A DNA stretch of 64,000 bases from Verrucomicrobiaceae bacterium UBA2429. Lineage in GTDB: Bacteria > Verrucomicrobiota > Verrucomicrobiia > Verrucomicrobiales > Verrucomicrobiaceae. A model generated the notes under the pieces. That model searched no databases, was not told where the DNA came from, and saw only the letters and a list, made by a program, of their open reading frames with translations. Positions 16,765 through 24,496 of the stretch are shown here, one piece after another. The DNA is taken from contig DDQZ01000024.1 of the NCBI GenBank assembly GCA_002343505.1, positions 211,640 through 275,639 of the forward strand, given 5' to 3'. Numbering within the stretch: position 1 is the stretch's first letter; every line of letters starts with the position of its first letter. The position numbers and the translations under genes were made by a program.

Positions 16765-17169
16765 ATGCCCGACAAAACTGACATCACCGCCACACCCCGC
16801 ATCTCCGACGCTGAATGGACGGTAATGAAAGTACTATGGGAACGCGGCACCAGCACGCTCGGCGAGGTCGTCCGTGAACTCGAAGGCCGACTTTCCTGGA
16901 AGCCTCGCACTGTGCAGTCCCTCATCCGCCGTCTCACTGAAAAAGGCGCCCTCGCCGTCGAGGCCGTGGGCCGTGAGTTCCGCTACACGCCCGCCGTTGC
17001 CCAGGACCAGTGCCAGCATGAAGAAAGCGTGAGTTTTCTCGACCGAGTCTTTAATGGCCGCCTCACCCCCTTCGTCGCCGGCCTCATGGAGCACGAGGAA
17101 GTCACGAAAGACGACCTCGCCGCCCTTCGTGAAGTGCTCGCCCAGGCCGAGCACAAACTAAAGAAGTGA
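16765..17169 (+). CDS. BlaI/MecI/CopY family transcriptional repressor
   Basis: A 134-residue winged-helix repressor. The N-terminal domain (about residues 11-80) has the family pattern ISDAEWTVMKVLWERG and WKPRTVQSLIRRLTEKGAL (recognition helix region), and the C-terminal helices (about 88-130) serve dimerisation. It is followed 150 bp later by a BlaR1-type membrane peptidase, the usual sensor partner that triggers cleavage of the repressor. The two dyads just upstream suggest autoregulation. There is no beta-lactamase gene nearby, so the system probably controls something else, as is common in this phylum. Confidence 0.93.
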   Translation: MPDKTDITATPRISDAEWTVMKVLWERGTSTLGEVVRELEGRLSWKPRTVQSLIRRLTEKGALAVEAVGREFRYTPAVAQDQCQHEESVSFLDRVFNGRLTPFVAGLMEHEEVTKDDLAALREVLAQAEHKLKK

Positions 17170-17319
17170 GCACACACTCAATCGTCCTCGTCCTCCTACT
17201 CGAACTCGTCCTCGATCCCAACGATCTCGTGAGAAGTCAGATGTGAAAAGTCAGAAGTAGCTCCGCCCCGCTGCCAATTTTCAGTTTTCAGTTCTCAATT
17301 TTCAATCCCAACCCGCGCC

Positions 17320-18966
17320 ATGACCGCCGACTCCCTCCTCCACTGGCTCCAGCGCACCTCCCTTGAGGCCAGCATCCTTATTTTCGCCGTGCTCGGCCTG
17401 CGCCTCATGCTCGGCACGCGACTCTCACCCGCGTGGCGCATCGGCCTGTGGATGCTCGTCGGAGCGAAGCTGATGCTCCCCGCCTTCATCCCGGCCGGAT
17501 TTGGTCTTGGAGCTTGGGCAAAAGAGGAGACTGCGGCCGTGACCGAGGTCATCCAGGCCGCATCGCCAGCGAAACAAACCTCCGTCCTCGCACTGAACAC
17601 CATTTCCTCCCCGGATGTGCCCGCAGAGCGCAGTTGGTCGTTTTCTCTTCAAATTCTGCTCACCTGGATCTGGCTGCTCGGCGCGGCAGCCGTGCTTTTG
17701 GCCGCGTTGTTTCGCCAGCGCCGCTTTGATCGCTACCTGCGCACGCGACGCATCGCAAACGACCCGCATCTTTGTTCCCTGCTGCGTTCGCTCAGTTCTC
17801 GTGCTGGCGTGTCGCAGCCTCCCCAGGCCGTCCTCATGCCCGCGGGCACCACGCCCGCCATGGTCGGCATCCGCCAGCCCAAGCTGCTGCTGCCGGAGGA
17901 TTGGAGCACACGCTTCGATGAGAAAAGCCTCAGACACGTCGTGCTGCATGAGCTGCTGCATGTGAAACAGCACGACCTCCTCTGGAACTGGGCCGCCACC
18001 GCCGTGCAGGCGCTGCATTGGTTCAATCCGCTCGTCTGGTTCGTCGTGTCACGCTTCCAGGCCGACCGCGAACTGCGCTGCGATGCCGGAGCGCTTGCCA
18101 TTCTCTCTCCCGCAGAGCGGCTCGACTACGGCCACACGCTTCTCCGCATCCAGGAAACATTCTTCGCACCACCGGCCATTGCAGGGTTGGCTCCATGCGT
18201 GCGCAACCACCCCACCCTGCGTCAACGCATCCTCATGATCGCCACCCCGACCACCCGCCAGCCCGTCATTCAAGCCCTGCTCGTCCTCACGCTCAGCGTG
18301 CTGGCCGGCTACTCCTTCACCACCGCCCGCGCCGCCGAAAAAGAAGTCCCGCCCAAGGTCCGCGAAGGCTCCACCACCGCAAAACCGTCAACAGAGTCAC
18401 CACGGTCAACAGAGTCCCCAAAACCCGCCATGAAGGACGGCGAACGCGAAGGCGGCAAACCCTCCGCAGAGCAGCGCGAATCCGGCAAACCCAGCGCCGA
18501 ACGCGACGGCACCCGCAAACCCGGCCCCCGCGATGGCGAAGGCGAAAAGAAACCCGGCATGCGCGACGGCGACCGTCCCCGCACCGGCGAACGCGACGGC
18601 GAAAAACCGCGCACCGCCCCCCGCGACGGCGAAGGCATGAAAAAAGCCGGTGACCGCGACGGCGAATCCCCCAAAAAACCGTCAGCAGAGTCAACCAGGT
18701 CAACAAGGTCCAAAGAGTCCGGTGAAAAGCCCTCCGGCGAAGTCATCACCATGCACGTCCCCGCCAGCGGCGACACCATCCTCATCAACGGCCAGGAGCG
18801 CCCCCTCAGCGGCCTCCGCGGCTTCCTCAAAGACTTCCTCCCCGAGCACCCCGGCGCCCGAGTCATCGTCTCCGGCGATGCCGACACCCCACTCAAGTCC
18901 CTCCATCAAATCCTCGACGCCGTCCGCGACAACGGAAACAAGAACGTGGGCATCAAGGCGGAGTGA
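17320..18966 (+). CDS. BlaR1-type M56 metallopeptidase fused to ExbD-like domain
   Basis: A 548-residue membrane sensor. Residues 1-315 are an M56 peptidase: helices at about 18-33, 41-60 and 108-131, then the zinc site HELLH (210-214) with the third ligand Glu in the QADRELRCD segment (247-255), and a helix near 312-330. Next comes a low-complexity linker (about 340-470) of repeated D-G-E/K-P/R units and STESPRSTES-type runs. Residues about 473-548 (ending IKAE) resemble the periplasmic domain of ExbD/TolR, including ILINGQERPLSGL and VIVSGDADTPLKSLHQILD. BlaR1 normally ends in a penicillin-binding domain; here it is replaced. It pairs with blaI upstream. Confidence 0.85.
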   Translation: MTADSLLHWLQRTSLEASILIFAVLGLRLMLGTRLSPAWRIGLWMLVGAKLMLPAFIPAGFGLGAWAKEETAAVTEVIQAASPAKQTSVLALNTISSPDVPAERSWSFSLQILLTWIWLLGAAAVLLAALFRQRRFDRYLRTRRIANDPHLCSLLRSLSSRAGVSQPPQAVLMPAGTTPAMVGIRQPKLLLPEDWSTRFDEKSLRHVVLHELLHVKQHDLLWNWAATAVQALHWFNPLVWFVVSRFQADRELRCDAGALAILSPAERLDYGHTLLRIQETFFAPPAIAGLAPCVRNHPTLRQRILMIATPTTRQPVIQALLVLTLSVLAGYSFTTARAAEKEVPPKVREGSTTAKPSTESPRSTESPKPAMKDGEREGGKPSAEQRESGKPSAERDGTRKPGPRDGEGEKKPGMRDGDRPRTGERDGEKPRTAPRDGEGMKKAGDRDGESPKKPSAESTRSTRSKESGEKPSGEVITMHVPASGDTILINGQERPLSGLRGFLKDFLPEHPGARVIVSGDADTPLKSLHQILDAVRDNGNKNVGIKAE

Positions 18967-18976
18967 TTAGCAATCC

Positions 18977-19000
18977 TCCCATAAAATGCATTTTATGGGA
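18977..19000. promoter_or_regulatory. 24-bp perfect palindrome
   Basis: TCCCATAAAATG followed directly by its exact reverse complement, with no loop, beginning 10 bp after the stop of the BlaR1-like gene. A further half-site TCATAAAATGA lies at 19002-19012, and TTGACG follows at 19013. It looks like a repressor operator in front of the small gene at 19082 rather than a terminator. Confidence 0.55.
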
Positions 19001-19081
19001 CTCATAAAATGATTGACGTGGATAATTATATGGGTTTCATATGGGCATGTCAGCAATAGCTGGCTGCAACACCAAACCAAT

Positions 19082-19393
19082 ATGTCTGATTACATCACAC
19101 CTGATAAAGTCACTTCACCACGTCGTCAGTGGGCACTGATTCGAGTTCTCGAAACGGGCGACAAGCCTGATAGTTTTGGGAATCGCGTCGCCATAGCCAT
19201 CGGGAAATGGGAGGGGGAACCAGTTCTGGCCATGCGCTGGAACGGAAGCAAGGGAAGTCCAATCGGAACCCCTCAGTCTCGGGGGCTTCCCACATGGTTT
19301 ATCATTCCCGGAAGGCTTGGAGAAGCTGTGATCAAAACGCTTTCCGCTGATGATCAGAGAATGGTCCGAGCCATCATGGCAGAACCCCAGTGA
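19082..19393 (+). CDS. Hypothetical protein
   Basis: A 103-residue soluble protein starting MSDYITPDKVTSPRRQWALI. No domain is recognised; it is a mixed alpha/beta sequence with FGNRVAIAIGKWEGEPVLAMRWNG and a C-terminal helix. The frame is open back to 19013, but the ATG at 19082 is preferred because the upstream part would fall in the presumed promoter. The gene and its upstream region are visibly more AT-rich than the neighbours, and it is followed 33 bp later by a tandem zinc-finger-like small protein, so the two may be a unit. Confidence 0.65.
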   Translation: MSDYITPDKVTSPRRQWALIRVLETGDKPDSFGNRVAIAIGKWEGEPVLAMRWNGSKGSPIGTPQSRGLPTWFIIPGRLGEAVIKTLSADDQRMVRAIMAEPQ

Positions 19394-19426
19394 ATTCTCT
19401 GCCAACATTCAACCTACGAAACTGCC

Positions 19427-19675
19427 ATGAAGTACTACTGCAAGCACTGCGGCTCTAGCGCATCCAGCATTGCCTCACTGACAAACGGATACTGCGCACG
19501 CCATCCCCTCGGTGGGAATAAAGGCAAACATGCCCTTTATGAAGGGAGCGAGAAAGACAGATATGAATGCAAATTCTGCGGTTCAAGCGCCTCAAGTTTA
19601 GCTTCACTTACCAACGGTTATTGCTCCCGTCATCCCGCCGGAAGCAACAAAGGTAAGCATGAACCGGCGCTATAA
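19427..19675 (+). CDS. Small protein with two tandem zinc-ribbon-like repeats
   Basis: An 82-residue protein composed of two near-identical units of about 35 residues: YYCKHCGSSASSIASLTNGY (3-22) and YECKFCGSSASSLASLTNGY (46-65), each followed by C-x-RHP-x-G-x-NKGKH. Each unit holds CxxC plus a third Cys and two His, so a small zinc site per repeat is likely. The function is unknown; binding of nucleic acid or protein is possible. It lies just after the 103-residue hypothetical gene and before a hairpin. No strong ribosome binding site is seen. Confidence 0.8.
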   Translation: MKYYCKHCGSSASSIASLTNGYCARHPLGGNKGKHALYEGSEKDRYECKFCGSSASSLASLTNGYCSRHPAGSNKGKHEPAL

Positions 19676-19710
19676 CCGCACAAGAGTTAAGACACGTTAA
19701 CCCAGTGATC

Positions 19711-19753
19711 ATCGCCGAAGTCCGGTAACTCCTCGCATTCAGACTTCGGCGAT
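19711..19753 (+). terminator. Hairpin, possible terminator
   Basis: ATCGCCGAAGTC (19711-19722) pairs perfectly with GACTTCGGCGAT (19742-19753) over 12 bp with a 19-nt loop, followed by CTTTCAC. It lies between the zinc-ribbon gene and the pectate lyase. The T-run is weak, so it may be a terminator or another structured element. Confidence 0.5.
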
Positions 19754-19775
19754 CTTTCACAGACTTCGATCAGCT

Positions 19776-21296
19776 ATGCTAAAGCGATTTCTCCTCATCT
19801 TCTCAATCGCGTTCTCCGCTCACGCGGCTCCTCCCGCCGAAGTCACCGCCGCGGCGATCAAAGCCGTCACCTTCTACCACGCCCACGCGGCGGCCCACGG
19901 CGGTTACGTTTACCGCTACAGCGCCGATTTCACGCTGCGTGAGGCGGAGGGCATTCCCGGCCCCGACACGATCTGGATTCAGCCGCCGGGCACGCCCGCG
20001 GTCGGCATGGCGATGCTGGATGCTTACGAGGCCACGAAGGACGAAAAGTGCCTCGCCGCCGCGGTGGAGGCTGCGCGATGCGTTTCGCGCACGCAGCTCG
20101 CTTCGGGCGGTTGGGACTACTCGGGCCATTTCGATGCCAAGGGCCGCGAATCGAAGAATTATTGCCGCAAGGCCGATGGCACGGCCATTCCTCGCACGCA
20201 GACGGCCACGCGCGAGGCTGGCTGGCACAACTGGCGACGTCAGGACAAGAAAAACTACGCCACCTACGACGACGATGTCTCCCAGACCGCCACGCGCTTG
20301 CTCGTGCGCGTCGATCACGCGCTCGGTGGCAAGGACGCCGAGATCAAAGACGCCGCCGACTTCGCGCTGCGCACGATCATGATGACGCAGTATCCCGCCG
20401 GTGGTTGGAGCGCGAATTTCGACGACGCGCCCACCTTTCCGCCGCCCGTCGAAAAGTATCCCATCAAGCCCGCGAACTACCCGCAGGACTGGCCGCGCAA
20501 GTGGCCGAAGGACTTCAGCGGCTGCTACGTGCTCAATGACAACACGCACGCCACGCTGATGAGCACGCTGCTCCTCGCCTGGCAGCTCCGTGGCGATGCC
20601 CAATACCTCGAGGCCGCGAAACGCGGCGGCGACTTCCTCCTGCTCGCGCAGATGCCCGATCCGCAGCCCGCCTGGGCGCAGCAATACAACGCCGACATGC
20701 AGCCCGTGTGGAGCCGTCAATTCGAGCCCACTGCCATCAGCGGCCGCGAAAGCCAGGCCGCCATGTGGGCGCTGCTGAAGCTCGCCGCCGCCACCGGCGA
20801 CAAAAAATACCTCGCGCCCGTCGCCAAGGCCATCACCTACCTCCGCACCGTGCTCCTGCCCGGCAACAAGCTCGCCCGCTTCTACGAACTGAACACGAAC
20901 AAGCCCCTCTACTTCGAGCGCGGCCCCGGCGGCAAAGGTTTCGAACTCACCTACTCCGATGCCAAAGCCTCCTCGAACTACGGCTGGGTCTGGGACAGCG
21001 AACTCGACGCCCTGCAAGCTGCCGGCAGCCGGATCGCCCGTGGCGAGCCCGTCACCTTCCCCCGCACCGAAAAAGAACGCTGGTCCTCCCCGCCCACCGA
21101 CGCCGACATCGCCACCATCCTCAAAGAACAAGCCCCCAACGGCTCCTGGCCCGTCACCGATGACGAACGCGGCTGGATGCGAGATGAAAGCGGCAAGAAA
21201 ACGAAGCCCGCCGGCGGCGTGATCTACAGCCTCGACTTCGTCCAAAACGTCAAAGCCATGAGCGCGTGGCTGAAAGCCAAGGGAGGCGTGAAATGA
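19776..21296 (+). CDS. Secreted pectate lyase (PL10/Pel-15E type)
   Basis: A 506-residue exported protein with signal peptide MLKRFLLIFSIAFSAHA and an alpha/alpha-barrel fold. Several segments are typical of family 10 pectate lyases: YATYDDDVSQTATRLL, GGWSANFDD, LNDNTHATLMSTL, QPAWAQQYNADMQPVW and FEPTAISGRES, with LARFYELNTNKPLYF further on. These enzymes cut polygalacturonate by beta-elimination with calcium help. The C-terminal 60 residues (after RGEPVTFPRTEKERW) form a small extra domain containing APNGSWPVTDDE. It is preceded by a hairpin and stands alone, without other pectin genes nearby. Confidence 0.85.
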   Translation: MLKRFLLIFSIAFSAHAAPPAEVTAAAIKAVTFYHAHAAAHGGYVYRYSADFTLREAEGIPGPDTIWIQPPGTPAVGMAMLDAYEATKDEKCLAAAVEAARCVSRTQLASGGWDYSGHFDAKGRESKNYCRKADGTAIPRTQTATREAGWHNWRRQDKKNYATYDDDVSQTATRLLVRVDHALGGKDAEIKDAADFALRTIMMTQYPAGGWSANFDDAPTFPPPVEKYPIKPANYPQDWPRKWPKDFSGCYVLNDNTHATLMSTLLLAWQLRGDAQYLEAAKRGGDFLLLAQMPDPQPAWAQQYNADMQPVWSRQFEPTAISGRESQAAMWALLKLAAATGDKKYLAPVAKAITYLRTVLLPGNKLARFYELNTNKPLYFERGPGGKGFELTYSDAKASSNYGWVWDSELDALQAAGSRIARGEPVTFPRTEKERWSSPPTDADIATILKEQAPNGSWPVTDDERGWMRDESGKKTKPAGGVIYSLDFVQNVKAMSAWLKAKGGVK

Positions 21297-21555
21297 AGCA
21301 CTGTCCGGCCGTAAGGCGGGGGTGAAGACAATCATTCATAGCGCCGAATCCGGCCGCCGGCACATGTCCCGGAAGCCGGATGTCTGGGCGCCGCGTATGC
21401 AGCGTTATCGGAAGACTTTCCCACCGACCTCACCCCGCTCCGCTTTTTCCCCGGCCTTTGCCGAACTGGCGAGCGGCATTTAGCACGCTCTCCGGGTTGA
21501 TTTTCGTTCGTAATTACGCCATGCGGAGTTTCAGACCGCCGCCCCGCCACAGACC

Positions 21556-22113
21556 ATGCACTCCTCACTCGAACTCAAACGCGAAGTCGAAGCCATCCAG
21601 ATTCCCAGCGGCGACTCCATCCGGCTGCCCCTGGGCATGAAGGTCATCATCACCCAGTCCCTCGGCGGCACCTACACGGTGGCCACCGACTTCGGCCTGG
21701 CGCGCATCTCCGCCAAGGACGCCGACGCGCTGGGCATTGACCCGGACGCCTCCGCCCGCGACTCGGAAAGCAGCTCGTCCAACGTGCCCGAAGACGCCAC
21801 CGAACTCGAAGGCGCGGTATGGAACCAGCTCAAAAATGTCTATGACCCCGAAATCCCCGTGAACATCGTTGACCTCGGCCTCGTGTATGACTGCCGCATC
21901 GAGCAGGACGCGGAAGGCAAAAACCGCGCCGTGGTGAAAATGACGCTCACCGCCCCCGGCTGCGGCATGGGTCCCACCATCGCCGCCGACGCGCAAAGCC
22001 GCATCATGACCATTGAGGAGATGGACGATGCCGTCGTCGAACTGGTCTGGGATCCGCCGTGGAACAAGGAAATGATCTCCATCGAGGGCAAGATGAAGCT
22101 GGGGATGATCTGA
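21556..22113 (+). CDS. sufT: Fe-S cluster assembly protein SufT
   Basis: A 185-residue protein of the SufT subfamily of DUF59/MIP18 proteins that helps mature iron-sulfur proteins. The N-terminal 60 residues (IQIPSGDSIRLPLGMKVIIT) are the SufT-specific beta extension and the MIP18 domain runs from about 85 to 185, with YDPEIPVNIVDLGLVYD and the conserved Cys in LTAPGCGMG. The suf operon itself is not in the window. The upstream 259-bp gap contains no gene that I can support. Confidence is high because both parts match the family in order. Confidence 0.93.
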   Translation: MHSSLELKREVEAIQIPSGDSIRLPLGMKVIITQSLGGTYTVATDFGLARISAKDADALGIDPDASARDSESSSSNVPEDATELEGAVWNQLKNVYDPEIPVNIVDLGLVYDCRIEQDAEGKNRAVVKMTLTAPGCGMGPTIAADAQSRIMTIEEMDDAVVELVWDPPWNKEMISIEGKMKLGMI

Positions 22114-22205
22114 GGGCATCCTCCCGGCGTTGACGCCCGCGCTTTCTCAAACGCGTCATCGAGAGGAGCATTGCGTGCTGCCAAACTCGGTTTTGTGGTT
22201 TAGAA

Positions 22206-23588
22206 ATGAGCGCGCCTCCGCGTTCACATATCCACCCCCGCATGTCCTCCACCCTGGAATCCACCGCGCCCGCCGCCGAGAAAAAGGTCGAGAAGACCGA
22301 GGCGGGCAATTATTTCGTCTCGAACTACCCGCCCTTCTCGTTTTGGAAGCCTGAGCAAATCCCGGCGGTGAAGGAGGTGCTGGCGCGCGCCGCGCCGGCG
22401 GATGTCCCGCTTGGCGTGTACTTCCACATTCCCTTCTGCCGGAAGCGCTGCCATTTCTGCTACTTCAAGGTTTACACCGACAAAAACGCGCAGGAGATCA
22501 AGGGCTACATTGACGCCGGAATGCGCGAAATGGCGCATTACGCCGCGCAGCCTTATATCGCAGGGCGCAGGGCGCACTTCGTCTATTTTGGCGGCGGCAC
22601 GCCGAGCTACCTGAGCGTGCCGCAGCTCAAGGACCTGACTCGGAGAATGAAGGACCTCGTCTCCTGGGAGGGCGCGGCGGAGGTGGCCTTCGAGGCGGAG
22701 CCGGGCACGCTGAACGAGAAAAAGCTGGAGGGCATCCGCGAGGTGGGCGTCACCCGCCTGAGCCTGGGAGTCGAAAATTTTGACGACCACATTCTGGAGA
22801 CCAACGGCCGCGCGCACCGCAGCGGCGAGATTGAAAAATCCTACCGCTTCGCCCGCACGCTGGGCTTCGAGCACATCAACATTGACCTCATCTCGGGCAT
22901 GATGAACGAGACCGAGGAAAACTGGCGGACCTGCGTGGAGAAGGCCGTCCAGCTAGGGCCGGACGCCGTGACGATTTACCAAATGGAGGTGCCCTACAAC
23001 ACGACCATGTACCAGCAGATGAAGGCCGAGGGCAAGGTTACCGCCCCCGTGGCCGACTGGCCCACGAAGCGCCGCTGGGTCAGTTACGCCTTCGACGAGT
23101 TTGTCAAAGCGGGCTACACCGTCACCAGCGCCTACACGGTGGTGAAGGACCCGAGGCGCATCAAGTTCATCTACCGCGACTCGCTCTGGGAGGGCTCGGA
23201 CCTGCTCTCCTGCGGCGTGGCCTCCTTCGGCCATCTGGGCGGCGTGCATTACCAGAACCAGGCGGACATCGGCCCCTACATGCAGCTTCTGGACGCCGGC
23301 GTCCCGCCGATTTTCCGCGCGTATCAAACCAACTCTGAGGAGCGCTTCGTGCGCGAGTTCATCCTGAAGATGAAGCTTGGCCGCAGCGAGTTCGCCTATT
23401 ACCAGGAGAAGTTTGGCGTCAATCCGCGCCGGTTCTTCGCACAGCAGCTTGAGTGGCTCGCGCACGAGGGCTTCGCCTCCCTGGACGACGATTCCATCAC
23501 CCTCACGCGCGACGGCCTCCTGCAAGTGGACCGCCTGCTGCATGATTTCTTCCTTCCCCAGCACCGTCAATATGCCCGCTACACTTGA
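22206..23588 (+). CDS. Radical SAM coproporphyrinogen-oxidase-like protein
   Basis: A 460-residue radical SAM protein related to HemN/HemW. The iron-sulfur motif is CRKRCHFCYF (CxxxCxxC) preceded by YFHIPF; the following residue pattern is CYF rather than the CxC of true HemN, so it is closer to HemW or another family branch. FGGGTPSYL, the glycine-rich SAM site, and LSLGVENFDDHIL are also present. The C-terminal 100 residues form the winged HemN-C-like domain. An alternative ATG exists at 22242. The last 17 bp overlap the next gene, which suggests coupling. Heme synthesis or heme chaperone activity cannot be decided. Confidence 0.85.
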   Translation: MSAPPRSHIHPRMSSTLESTAPAAEKKVEKTEAGNYFVSNYPPFSFWKPEQIPAVKEVLARAAPADVPLGVYFHIPFCRKRCHFCYFKVYTDKNAQEIKGYIDAGMREMAHYAAQPYIAGRRAHFVYFGGGTPSYLSVPQLKDLTRRMKDLVSWEGAAEVAFEAEPGTLNEKKLEGIREVGVTRLSLGVENFDDHILETNGRAHRSGEIEKSYRFARTLGFEHINIDLISGMMNETEENWRTCVEKAVQLGPDAVTIYQMEVPYNTTMYQQMKAEGKVTAPVADWPTKRRWVSYAFDEFVKAGYTVTSAYTVVKDPRRIKFIYRDSLWEGSDLLSCGVASFGHLGGVHYQNQADIGPYMQLLDAGVPPIFRAYQTNSEERFVREFILKMKLGRSEFAYYQEKFGVNPRRFFAQQLEWLAHEGFASLDDDSITLTRDGLLQVDRLLHDFFLPQHRQYARYT

Positions 23589-24153
23589 CGCCGGAAAAAC
23601 AGCCTCCTCACAGGCGCACTCCCACGAGGACATTCTCGCCCCGCTGGTCTTCTTTTACGGCATCGGCAGCGCCAGGCCGCGTGTCACCTTCATCCAGCCG
23701 GAGGAGTTGCCCGATCACGAGCGCTGGCTGCTGGATCATGACATGGACATGACGCCGCGCCTGCGCGAAGGCCACGGCAGCGAAATTGACCTCGACGTGC
23801 ATGCCAGGGCGCGCATCGGCGACTACCTCGTGCGCGCCTCCGTGCTCAACCGCCGCAGCGACGGCAAACCGGTCGAGTTCGGCGCCATCGGCATCCACCT
23901 GGACCTGCTGCCGGAGGCCGCGCGCGCGCAGGTCATCGAGGGGCGCGTGCCCTTCGGCGCCATTTTGGAAAACCACGCCGTTCCGCACAGCAGCCATCCG
24001 CGCGGCTTCTTCCGCATCGCCGTGGACGCGCGCCTTGCCGAGCTTCTCGGCGCCACCAGCGGCCAGATCTTGTTCGGCCGCTGCAACGAGCTGCGCCACG
24101 GCGGCGGACGCGTTCTGGCCGACGTGGTCGAGGTGCTGCCACGCGGGATTTGA
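23572..24153 (+). CDS. Chorismate-lyase-like protein
   Basis: A 193-residue protein that starts inside the end of the radical SAM gene. The pattern IEGRVPFGAILENHAVPHSS followed by FFRIAVDARLAELLG and FGRCNELRHGGGRVLADVVEVLP resembles the chorismate pyruvate-lyase/UbiC-like fold (G-x-x-P-x-G-x-x-L ... R-x-x-x-L ... E-x-L-P). The likeness is by pattern only; the substrate is unknown and chorismate may not be involved. Overlap with the upstream gene and a 31-bp gap to the next small gene suggest one operon. Confidence 0.65.
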   Translation: MPATLDAGKTASSQAHSHEDILAPLVFFYGIGSARPRVTFIQPEELPDHERWLLDHDMDMTPRLREGHGSEIDLDVHARARIGDYLVRASVLNRRSDGKPVEFGAIGIHLDLLPEAARAQVIEGRVPFGAILENHAVPHSSHPRGFFRIAVDARLAELLGATSGQILFGRCNELRHGGGRVLADVVEVLPRGI

Positions 24154-24184
24154 CAAAGCGGCGGGTTCAATCTTGGATTCGGCC

Positions 24185-24493
24185 ATGATCCACGGTTTGC
24201 TTGATGCCACCCAGGTCGTTGCCACTGTCGAACTGGACGGCGCCCCTCACGAAGTCTGCTGCGAGGCGGAGGCGAGCCATGACCGCCGGACCAACCTTCT
24301 CACCGTCAGGCTCCATGCGTTCGTTCGGGCGATGGAGCAGGATCACATCGGCGAGACGGCCACGCCCGCGTGGCTGCCGGAGCCGGAAACGGTGACGGAG
24401 TCCGTGGACCTGGACGAGGCCCATGAAATGGCCGAGGACATCTTCGCGAGCTGGAACCGGCGCGTGCTGGCGGCCCTGCCCAGAAATCCGTGA
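24185..24493 (+). CDS. Hypothetical protein
   Basis: A 102-residue acidic protein beginning MIHGLLDATQVVATVELDG with an N-terminal beta-rich part and a C-terminal helix (LDEAHEMAEDIFASWNRRVL). No motif is recognised. It follows the chorismate-lyase-like gene on the same strand and ends 3 bp before the convergent spermidine-synthase-like gene. An in-frame reading extends upstream to 23786 but is antiphase to the real gene there, so the ATG at 24185 is used. Confidence 0.7.
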   Translation: MIHGLLDATQVVATVELDGAPHEVCCEAEASHDRRTNLLTVRLHAFVRAMEQDHIGETATPAWLPEPETVTESVDLDEAHEMAEDIFASWNRRVLAALPRNP

Positions 24494-24496
24494 TCC

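Noticed and set aside
16765..18966. Beta-lactam resistance operon
   Set aside because: BlaI and an M56 peptidase are present, but no beta-lactamase or penicillin-binding domain is found, so the resistance label is not supported.
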